DNA of 40,594 bases from Candidatus Peribacteraceae bacterium (GTDB lineage: Bacteria; Patescibacteriota; Gracilibacteria; Peribacterales; Peribacteraceae), in the NCBI GenBank assembly GCA_028703445.1, contig JAQVMW010000012.1, forward strand, positions 1-40,594. The letters run 5' to 3'. The translations under genes were made by a program, and so were the position numbers. Below, one piece after another: positions 33,583 to 40,594 of the stretch. The notes below the pieces were generated by a model. That model made no database searches. It was not told where the DNA came from and saw only the letters and a program-made list of their open reading frames with translations. Position 1 is the first letter of the stretch; every line of letters begins with the position of its first letter.

Positions 33583-33963
33583 ATGAGAACCCGCCTCTGG
33601 CTCTGCGCCGCTCTCCTCGGATGTTCCCTCGCCTTACTCCCCGTGCTCCCGGAAAGTCCTGTCCTTGCGCAGGTCTACAACGGACCCGGTCTTGAGCAGG
33701 GGGCGGATAGCTTGGGCGTATCGGGGATTCATGGTGGAAGCCTGCGAGGAACGATTGCAAATATCGTCAACAAAATTCTCACGTATGTCGCACTCATCGC
33801 CGTCATCATGATCATCATTGCCGGCCTCTACCTGATCTTGAGTCTCGGCAATGATTCAGCGAAAGACACGGCCAAGAAAATCGTGCTGTACACCGCCATC
33901 GGTTTAATCCTCATCTTGATCGCGAAAGCACTCGTCATGTTCTTCGTCAGTCTTGCCGTCTGA
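33583..33963 (+). CDS. VirB2/TrbC-like small membrane protein, paralogue 1
   Basis: The 126-residue product has a signal peptide (LWLCAALLGCSLALLPVLP to VLAQ), a short Gly-rich external segment, and two hydrophobic helices (YVALIAVIMIIIAGLYLIL and KIVLYTAIGLILILIAKAL) joined by a charged loop GNDSAKDTAKK. This is the plan of VirB2/TrbC pilins of type IV secretion, although the sequence is too short to be sure. The next gene is a clear paralogue, with only 5 nt between them, so they form an operon with the PKD protein. The ATG is taken at the start of the signal peptide. Confidence 0.75.
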   Translation: MRTRLWLCAALLGCSLALLPVLPESPVLAQVYNGPGLEQGADSLGVSGIHGGSLRGTIANIVNKILTYVALIAVIMIIIAGLYLILSLGNDSAKDTAKKIVLYTAIGLILILIAKALVMFFVSLAV

Positions 33964-33968
33964 TCCCT

Positions 33969-34316
33969 ATGCTATCCCTCCGGTACTCCCTCACCTCCCT
34001 AGCTCTTCTTCTCCTCCTCCCGCGGGTCGCGACCGCTCAGGGAGGCGCGCTCGGCGATGCCAATGAAATCAGTGTGGGTGGAGGCGGAGAAAACCTGCAA
34101 GGAACCATAATCAATATTACCATGAAAGTTTTGAGTTTCGTCTCGCTCATTGCCGTCGTGGTCATCATCATTGCCGGTATCTGGCTCATCGTGGGTCTGG
34201 GGGATGACAGTGCCAAAGAAAAAGCAAAGAAGATCGTCATCTACACCATCGTGGGACTGCTCCTCATTCTCGCTGCCCGCGCGATTGTCATATTCGTCCT
34301 CGGCTTTGGATTATGA
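33969..34316 (+). CDS. VirB2/TrbC-like small membrane protein, paralogue 2
   Basis: The 115-residue protein has the same layout as the previous one: signal peptide ending ATAQ, a Gly-rich stretch (SVGGGGENLQGTI), and two membrane helices (SLIAVVVIIIAGIWLIV and KIVIYTIVGLLLILAARAI) around GDDSAKEKAKK. The shared DSAK-x-x-AKKIV loop shows recent duplication. It overlaps the PKD-protein gene by 4 bases (ATGA), so translation is coupled. It could be a pilin or a membrane-pore subunit. Confidence 0.75.
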   Translation: MLSLRYSLTSLALLLLLPRVATAQGGALGDANEISVGGGGENLQGTIINITMKVLSFVSLIAVVVIIIAGIWLIVGLGDDSAKEKAKKIVIYTIVGLLLILAARAIVIFVLGFGL

Positions 34317-36490
34317 ATATTGTCCCCATCTATCAGCGGCTCGGCATCGGAATTGTCCTCTCGCTCCTCTGTGGCGCCGCATCCGCACTGGCTATCGAAC
34401 AGGATCAGCCGTTCCTCATGGAATCGTGGACGCTCGCCCCGGGCAGCGTGTTTGAAATCCTCGCCGTCTCTGATGTTTCAGACCGCCAGGTCGCCTGGTC
34501 GCTCACCAAGGCGGACGGCTCGTTCGTGCAGGCAGATCGCGGGCCGCTCTTCCGCGAACGATTCGCGGAGGCAGGGGATTTTCTGCTCCGCGGAGAAGTG
34601 GCCGCAGCGGACCAAACGCCGATCACGCAGCGCACCTTTGCCATCCACATCGTCCCGGGAATGTTGCCACTCGCGACAGGAACCGGAGGGAGCTTCATTG
34701 CGGCAGATCCCCCATTCGATGCGAACGGCATCTCCGTCATCGGGATGAACCTGCAGACCATCCTCCTTCACGCCCAGCCGGGGACCGTGCAGCTCAGTAT
34801 CGATGTGCATAGCGGAGCGGATGGGAATGGCGACGGTGATTCCACGAATGACAATGACAGCCGCGGCACATTTTTCGAGTCAGACGGCTCCGCGCTGCGC
34901 CTGTGGTTCACGGACGGTGTGACGGAGCGTACGCTGACCGTTCGCGGGAATGGCACTGCCGGTCCCGCCACCCAGACCATCCGGCTGTATGCGGGCAGCG
35001 CTCCCGCTCCTGTGGAACCCACGGAAGAGAACCCCATCACTTCCCCGAGCGGACTTCAGAATGTGCTCATCGAAGATCGCGGCAACGGCGCCTATGGCTT
35101 CTCGATCGACTCTGCCGCGCTCTCCACGGAAGGCCGCGCGATCCTGCTCTACTGGGATTTCGGCGACGGGCAGCAGAGCATGCTTGATCGCCCCGTGCAC
35201 ACCTACGCACGGAACGGCCAGTACACGGTAAATTTGCAGGCACGCGATCTCGCAACCACGGAGGAAATACTCCGCATCACCGGTCTGCTGCCAGTGAATA
35301 CCATCCAGATACCGGAACAGACCTCGAGTATGCAGCAAAGTTCCGCAGTTTCTTCCAAAACCTCTTCGTCCACGACGTTGTTTTCCCGCTTCTCCCTCCG
35401 TTCAATCGCGACGATCGGCGGCGGTTTACTCCTCGCCATTCTCGTAGGATTCGCCATGGTGACGATTATCGGCAAGATCGTGCAACGGAAATTGGACAGG
35501 GAGCCTCCTCCTCCGGAAGGCAAACCTGCGAAGAAATCCCCGCCATTGTCCGGACTCCCCTCCCTCGATCAACCCCCGCCACTGTCGGTCGCGACCGACG
35601 TGGCTCCGCCCATGGCCATCCTGAATGTTTCGTCCATGCCAACACCCGAAGAGGAGCGCGAGACTCCTGACGAAGAACCTGTTGCGACACTGAAGGACAC
35701 AGTTGAAACAGGACCCTCCAAGTTGAGCGAACTTACGTTCAAGGAGGAAGAGGCACCGGGCTGGCTCAAGCAGGGTCATGAGGAGGCCGAGAAGCGCGGC
35801 CACACCGTTTCGACCGCTCTTCCGACGCCCGAACCCGAGCAGGATGAGAGTCGTCCGCTTCCTCCGTGGCTGGAACCGACTGTGGCTGCGCCCGCCGAAA
35901 TGACCCCGCCTCCCGCTCCGACGACTCAACCTGTCCCCGCAATTGAGCCGGTTGTCACAGAACCCGCGCCCACTTTGGCGCCCGCGGAACCACCTCCGCC
36001 TCCAATGACGCCACCCACACCGGTCACACCTGCTCCAGCTCGAAAACCAAGCATGCCGATACAACCGCCGATTCCCACCTCTCCGGCTCCCACGGTGGAA
36101 CCGGCCGCTGTCGCGACTTCTCCCACTCCGGCAGCAGAGAAAAGGGAGATTTCCGAAGCTGAACGGGAACGACGCCGCAAGAAGCGCGCACGCTACCGCC
36201 AGAACAAAAAAGTGCGCGAATCCACCTCTGCCGAGGCTACGGCGGACAGGGAGACAGCCGAACAGAGTGAAACTCCGCAGGAACCGTCCCCGGCAGTGGA
36301 ACCGCAGCCGGCAGAGTCCACTCCCGCGCCGCCGCCGGCAAAGAGCACACCGACGAAGAAACAAGAATCTCCCGCGCCACAGGCTCACGAACAGCTGCCT
36401 GCCAAGAAGGCTGAGGAAACGGATGCACCCATCGCGATCATCCGCGCGGACAACATTTCGCAGAACCAGCAGGGCGAAAAGAAATCCTGA
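34313..36490 (+). CDS. PKD-domain membrane protein with long Pro/Glu-rich tail
   Basis: The 725-residue protein has a signal peptide (GIVLSLLCGAASALA), beta-rich external domains, and a PKD domain (about residues 275-320: YWDFGDGQQSMLDRPVHTYA). One membrane helix follows (about 365-390: GGGLLLAILVGFAMVTIIG). The remaining 330 residues are Pro-, Glu- and Ala-rich and probably cytoplasmic, with a basic patch (EAERERRRKKRARYRQNKKV). Such tails can anchor or space partners. It is translationally coupled to the VirB2-like pair, so the three likely form one surface complex. A short segment STSAEATADRETAEQ looks like a translated dispersed repeat. No enzymatic domain is seen. Confidence 0.8.
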   Translation: MNIVPIYQRLGIGIVLSLLCGAASALAIEQDQPFLMESWTLAPGSVFEILAVSDVSDRQVAWSLTKADGSFVQADRGPLFRERFAEAGDFLLRGEVAAADQTPITQRTFAIHIVPGMLPLATGTGGSFIAADPPFDANGISVIGMNLQTILLHAQPGTVQLSIDVHSGADGNGDGDSTNDNDSRGTFFESDGSALRLWFTDGVTERTLTVRGNGTAGPATQTIRLYAGSAPAPVEPTEENPITSPSGLQNVLIEDRGNGAYGFSIDSAALSTEGRAILLYWDFGDGQQSMLDRPVHTYARNGQYTVNLQARDLATTEEILRITGLLPVNTIQIPEQTSSMQQSSAVSSKTSSSTTLFSRFSLRSIATIGGGLLLAILVGFAMVTIIGKIVQRKLDREPPPPEGKPAKKSPPLSGLPSLDQPPPLSVATDVAPPMAILNVSSMPTPEEERETPDEEPVATLKDTVETGPSKLSELTFKEEEAPGWLKQGHEEAEKRGHTVSTALPTPEPEQDESRPLPPWLEPTVAAPAEMTPPPAPTTQPVPAIEPVVTEPAPTLAPAEPPPPPMTPPTPVTPAPARKPSMPIQPPIPTSPAPTVEPAAVATSPTPAAEKREISEAERERRRKKRARYRQNKKVRESTSAEATADRETAEQSETPQEPSPAVEPQPAESTPAPPPAKSTPTKKQESPAPQAHEQLPAKKAEETDAPIAIIRADNISQNQQGEKKS

Positions 36491-36530
36491 AGAGGCTATA
36501 TAAGCTCAGCAATGTTTGGTACTATGCGTA

Positions 36531-36558
36531 TGCTGGCGGGTCGTCATACCCGCAAGCA
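36531..36558 (+). terminator. possible hairpin after the PKD-protein gene
   Basis: TGCT-G-GCGGGT and ACCCGC-A-AGCA pair around CGTCAT, 40 nt after the stop codon. No U-tract follows, so termination is uncertain. Confidence 0.35.
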
Positions 36559-36602
36559 GTGTTCACTGGTCTTTCGTTATTGGTCTGCGATCTGCCATTT
36601 CA

Positions 36603-36788
<186 letters not shown>

Positions 36789-36817
36789 TTAGTTATAAAT
36801 GAGCTGAAAGTGGAGTG

Positions 36818-36847
36818 TTGGATGAAAACGCCGTTTTGATGTATAAT
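36818..36847 (+). promoter_or_regulatory. promoter TTGGAT-N18-TATAAT
   Basis: TTGGAT (36818-36823) and TATAAT (36842-36847) are 18 nt apart, with a start site near 36854 and a leader of about 17 nt before the ATG at 36871. No Shine-Dalgarno sequence is seen. Confidence 0.55.
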
Positions 36848-36870
36848 AACTTCGTTATACCCACATTCAC

Positions 36871-39800
36871 ATGACGAAACATTCCTTCTGGTTTGGTACG
36901 CTTGCGCTGATCGTTTTCAGTGCGTTGGGCACTCTCTTCACTGTCAGGGGTCCGTTGACGGCCATGACGGCGACTCCGCCCGAATCGGACGGGAGTTATG
37001 TCATCGAAGCCGACAAACGCTTTGAGGGATTCATGACATCCGGCAACGGATGGACAGCGGTGAATACCGGTATCTATGGCTCCTCCATGCGGAACGCCGG
37101 AACGGATCCGAACGCCTATGCGCAGTGGACGTTCATCGATATCCCTGCAGGAAAGTACGACATCTATGCCACGTGGGTTGCCGGTGACAAAAATTCTATG
37201 AAGGTGAACTGGAAAGTGAGAGAGACAGTGAACGGGAAAGACGTCACACTTCTTCCGATTTTGACTGTCAATCAGATTCTCAGCCCCGCCGGTGTGACGA
37301 TGAACGGGGGAGACTGGCAACGCATCGCCACGGTCACCCTGCAACAGGGAAAGAAGGTGAAAGTGCACATCTGGAATACGGACAGCGGCAAGCCATTCTC
37401 CGCGGATACCGTCCGGCTGTTTCCCGAGGGAACTCTGCCGGTGGTGACTCCTCCTTCCACGCCTTTCCCCGCACCCACGCCTCCCACCCCAAGTTCCATT
37501 TCTGCGACTTCCACTGTGGATGGAATCGAACTGACACTGACGCGCGTGAACCCGTCTGCCGACAAAGTCATCCTCGGCGGAGAAAGAGCGGAGTACGAAG
37601 TACTGGTGGCGAATCGCCGCAGTTCTTCCGTACAAGTGGAGATGGGGATCAAGGCATTTGCCCCCCCTAATGGGACGCATTTTCCCACAATAGGTGTTCA
37701 TCAGTCAGAGAACGGCACTGTGAGCAAAAACGTACTTCTGCCTCCCGGCTGGGCGATGAGTTTGCGCGTTCCGTTTCAAATCCCAACAGGGATGCGATGT
37801 GGTCAGAATTTTATTGTCTCCGCAAGCGCGCGTGCCGTCGACATGCAGAACGAAGCGTTCACGCGACTCTTCCAGAAGGTTCTCTGTACGGTTCCAAGCG
37901 AGGTCCCTCTCCCGAAAGGAGCTTTCATCGTGGACGACGCGCAGACAGATCGCTTCTCCATTTCGAGAAACCTCGCTCCGTATGAGTTGGCCGTTGTCCA
38001 GGGGGATGCGTATGGCGGCAGTTTTCATTATGCAGAAGAGAGCCCCCATTATCAGGATATTATTAGCTTACAGTGGAATTTCGGAGACCTGCCCTCCAAT
38101 GCCTACGATGTGTACATCACTTGTCCGGAATGCTTTGAATCTTCTCCTTCCATCAATGACGTGACCGTGAGCGATAGTGTTTCCCCTCTGCCTGGTGGTG
38201 CGGGTTGGACAGTTACCGACTCCTCAGCTAAGACAGCACAGATTTACAGTGGAGGGATCTTCTGGCAAAGGCTCGGAAGGGTTACGCTAAAGAGCGGAAA
38301 GGAAACCGCCTTCATGATTCACGGAAAGCGAACAGTCAATGCTGATGCCGTAATGCTTGCTCCGGCAACGGATGTGCCTATGGGCCGTCTTGTGATCACA
38401 GCCAAACCTGTGCCACTGGCCCAGACGGAGACGGTGAAGATCGGGACACTCGAACGTCCCATTCTTTCCGTAACACTCAGATCGGAGAAGAGAGAGATCA
38501 GTGAAGATATCGAAGTGACACAATTGCGCTTTGGCACGGAATGGCAAGAAAGAGCATCGAGAAATATTGAAAGCCTGGAGGTCTATGATCAGAAGGGAAA
38601 GCTCCTCGCCGTTGCCCCCGGTCACCCGAAGAACAATACCGAAGGAGGAAACAATGCCTATGATATCGATCTCTATCGGGCAAAATTTGCACCGGGAAAA
38701 CTCGTCATACCGCGCGACAGTGCGGTAACGCTCACCGTTCGCCCGCGCATCTGGGCCAATACCATCGCGACTACCGTTCCGCTTCGCGTCGGCCTCTCGC
38801 AGGGGGCGCAATCGGATCAATACTACTTCGGAACCAGCGATGAAGATGCGAGTGAAACCCTGGCGCACGGACGCACGTCGAACATGGAACTCTCCGAGTA
38901 TGGGAGGATCATTATTCAGAATGGCAATGCGGCAGTCCCGCCTGATCCTTCACCCGTAACGCATGCGACGACAATGGAGATCAGGGGGATACCGCTCACC
39001 GTCGACGGCTCTCCCATTCCGCTTCCGCCTGCAAAATACGACTACAGCGAAAAGTGGAGAACAGTCGGCACCGGCTTGTACTTCGAACATGCCGTCCCTC
39101 TCGGACGTTTCCAGTTCATCGCTCCCACGCGGGGAAACGGAGCGTACAACGGAGAACAGTGGATCTCCGAACGCGGCCAGCATTTCGACTCGGTGGTCCT
39201 GCAGCATGTGAATTTCTCCATAACCGCGCACAACCTCGCTCTCCTGCCCAATGCGTTCGGCATTGCGGAGAATGGACAACCCGTGGGTCTCTGCGCCGTG
39301 GTATCCGGCGATGGAGCATCGGCAAATACCGTAGCGGATCTCCCGATTAATCGAGACTACATGGGTTGTATATTTGGCTGTCAGAGCGAATTCTCTTCCC
39401 TTCCGTGGGAATCGACGATGCCTCGCTGTAACGAAAGATGTATTCCTGTGTTGTACCAAACGATCACATCATCCGATGCTTCCCCCGTCATCGTCAACGG
39501 CGTTACGCGTATTCGATGCGACATTGCGCCGGGAAACATCTTCGTCAACGGCCAGGGTACTTCCACCCAGAGGGTTACCGGTCTGCAGATCCAGCGTGGC
39601 ACATCCCGAACATTCACGCTCTGGGGACAAGTGAAAAGCCCGCAGATCAGCTCGAACCTGCCATCATCGCTATCGTTCTCCGTTTCCGAAATCGGAGACA
39701 CTCTCTGGTATGACGGTGAAAATGATATCCGCTACATCTCCGGCGGCATCTTCGGCAATCCAAAACATAACTGGGGCAGCAAGGTGCCTCCTGTACGCTC

Positions 39801-40594
39801 AACACTGTTCGTGCAGAAGGAAACATCCTCTTCCTCCAGCTCCTCGATTGCCTCTCTTTCCGATACACCGCCGCAACCCGACAAGAGCTATGTCATCGAC
39901 GATGCCGATCCACAGGGGACGCAGGCGTTCAGCACGAGCGGCGGACAGTGGTTTCTCGCCGCCGGGGGATACCAATCCAGACAAAGGCTGAATGACGGAT
40001 TCAATGCCGCCGCAGTCGCCTACTGGTTCTTCCGCGGCATTCCCGCAGGATCGTACGACGTGTATGCCACATGGGCGGGCGAGGCCGGCCTGTCGCAGCA
40101 AACGCACTTCAAAGTGCGCGAGACCATCGCAGGCAAGGAAACCGTGCTCCTCCCGCAGGGAAGCACGCTGATCACCACCGATCAAACGCAGGAACCACAG
40201 GGAATTTCATGGAACAGCCGCCCCTGGCAGAAACTCGGTGCCATCACCGTACAGCAAGGGACAAAGGTGAAAGTTCACATCTGGAACACAGAAGCGGGCA
40301 AGGAATTCGTGGCCGATGCTATTCGGCTCGTACCGACGCAGGCCCAGAGCAGCAGCGCAAGTTCGTTGTCTTCCTCTTCCAGCTCATCCAGCTCCTCCTC
40401 TGTGGCAAGTTCCTCAAGTTCGGCAATCACCGATAACCCACTCCCGATTCTCCAGATCTCCAAAGTGCGCACCGTGCCCGGTGCGGGGATTCCGGTGGCT
40501 CGCGGTGACCAGATCCGCTACCTCGTGACCGTTAAGAATACAGGGAACGGCACAGCGAATGGTGTACAGGTGATCGATCCCATTCCCTCGTATC
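36871..40594 (+). CDS. giant surface protein with golvesin-like and DUF11-like domains (partial)
   Basis: The frame is open from the ATG at 36871 to the right edge (1,241 residues seen), so the gene is incomplete. A signal/anchor helix (FWFGTLALIVFSALGTLFTV) comes first. Three golvesin/xanthan-lyase-like beta modules occur at about residues 41-187, 351-498 and 1006-1155, each with a Y-V/I-E/D-A-D start, a GxYDVYATW centre and a DAxRLxP end; the second is the most diverged. A cysteine cluster (CIFGCQSEF, CNERCIPV) lies before the third module. Ser-rich linkers (about 1160-1185) lead to a DUF11-like domain (ISKVRTVPGAGIPVARGDQI). The likely role is adhesion or surface coat. Domain names are from memory. 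Confidence 0.85.
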   Translation, partial: MTKHSFWFGTLALIVFSALGTLFTVRGPLTAMTATPPESDGSYVIEADKRFEGFMTSGNGWTAVNTGIYGSSMRNAGTDPNAYAQWTFIDIPAGKYDIYATWVAGDKNSMKVNWKVRETVNGKDVTLLPILTVNQILSPAGVTMNGGDWQRIATVTLQQGKKVKVHIWNTDSGKPFSADTVRLFPEGTLPVVTPPSTPFPAPTPPTPSSISATSTVDGIELTLTRVNPSADKVILGGERAEYEVLVANRRSSSVQVEMGIKAFAPPNGTHFPTIGVHQSENGTVSKNVLLPPGWAMSLRVPFQIPTGMRCGQNFIVSASARAVDMQNEAFTRLFQKVLCTVPSEVPLPKGAFIVDDAQTDRFSISRNLAPYELAVVQGDAYGGSFHYAEESPHYQDIISLQWNFGDLPSNAYDVYITCPECFESSPSINDVTVSDSVSPLPGGAGWTVTDSSAKTAQIYSGGIFWQRLGRVTLKSGKETAFMIHGKRTVNADAVMLAPATDVPMGRLVITAKPVPLAQTETVKIGTLERPILSVTLRSEKREISEDIEVTQLRFGTEWQERASRNIESLEVYDQKGKLLAVAPGHPKNNTEGGNNAYDIDLYRAKFAPGKLVIPRDSAVTLTVRPRIWANTIATTVPLRVGLSQGAQSDQYYFGTSDEDASETLAHGRTSNMELSEYGRIIIQNGNAAVPPDPSPVTHATTMEIRGIPLTVDGSPIPLPPAKYDYSEKWRTVGTGLYFEHAVPLGRFQFIAPTRGNGAYNGEQWISERGQHFDSVVLQHVNFSITAHNLALLPNAFGIAENGQPVGLCAVVSGDGASANTVADLPINRDYMGCIFGCQSEFSSLPWESTMPRCNERCIPVLYQTITSSDASPVIVNGVTRIRCDIAPGNIFVNGQGTSTQRVTGLQIQRGTSRTFTLWGQVKSPQISSNLPSSLSFSVSEIGDTLWYDGENDIRYISGGIFGNPKHNWGSKVPPVRSTLFVQKETSSSSSSSIASLSDTPPQPDKSYVIDDADPQGTQAFSTSGGQWFLAAGGYQSRQRLNDGFNAAAVAYWFFRGIPAGSYDVYATWAGEAGLSQQTHFKVRETIAGKETVLLPQGSTLITTDQTQEPQGISWNSRPWQKLGAITVQQGTKVKVHIWNTEAGKEFVADAIRLVPTQAQSSSASSLSSSSSSSSSSSVASSSSSAITDNPLPILQISKVRTVPGAGIPVARGDQIRYLVTVKNTGNGTANGVQVIDPIPSY

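Noticed and set aside
35426-36388. 320-residue Arg/Gly/Phe-rich frame antisense to the PKD protein
   Set aside because: It arises from the Pro/Glu-rich tail read backwards. The plus-strand gene has a signal peptide, PKD domain and coupled start.

Overview
This is a bacterial chromosomal window with moderately high GC and dense genes on both strands. Most genes are housekeeping: ftsK, rdgB, a UvrD-like helicase-nuclease, rpoD, dnaG, an RsmF-like rRNA methyltransferase, leuS, der, mltG, ybaB and tRNA-His. Mixed in are families I associate with candidate-phylum (CPR/Patescibacteria) genomes: a DUF5671 membrane protein, paired VirB2/TrbC-like small proteins, a TraG/VirD4-like ATPase and a very large Ser-linker surface protein. 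The best guess is a Peregrinibacteria/Peribacteria-like organism using the standard code (genes stop at TAA, TAG and TGA). This placement is inference from gene content; no 16S rRNA or ribosomal protein gene is present.

Layout. Positions 1-5100 hold a small orphan, a nucleotide-sugar epimerase/reductase-like gene, ftsK overlapping rdgB, and a small stand-alone protein resembling the RNA polymerase alpha C-terminal domain. Positions 5100-13000 (minus strand) hold a UvrD helicase fused to a PD-(D/E)XK nuclease, an orphan, and dnaG-rpoD-lysE, which recalls the macromolecular-synthesis operon. Positions 13100-26900 mix orphans, the rRNA methyltransferase, DUF5671, leuS, a GNAT protein, der, a LOG-like protein, ybaB-mltG, DUF4349 and a patatin. 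Positions 26950-40594 form an envelope and surface island: TraG/VirD4-like ATPase, RlpA-like and 3D/peptidoglycan-binding proteins, an M24 peptidase, two VirB2-like proteins coupled to a PKD-domain membrane protein, tRNA-His, and a surface protein with golvesin-like and DUF11-like domains that runs off the right edge.

Two genome-wide habits stand out. First, many genes have a -10-like hexamer only 6-9 nt before the start codon and no Shine-Dalgarno sequence (ftsK, the UvrD-like gene, rpoD, dnaG, rsmF, leuS, the 3D-domain gene and two orphans). Leaderless or nearly leaderless mRNAs therefore look common. Second, the window carries about ten palindromic repeat loci. Their sequences differ, but they share one plan: an arm of degenerate short tandem units, a short centre, and an inverted copy of the arm. 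Most abut a stop codon (dnaG, leuS, the LOG gene, mltG, the TraG-like gene, the RlpA-like gene, the 3D-domain gene). One is a TTAGGG telomere-like array, one is a heptamer array, and two lie in frame inside the RsmF-like gene.

This repeat system is the most unusual feature I see. Its role is unknown; 3'-end formation, mRNA protection, or insertion preference just after stop codons are all possible.
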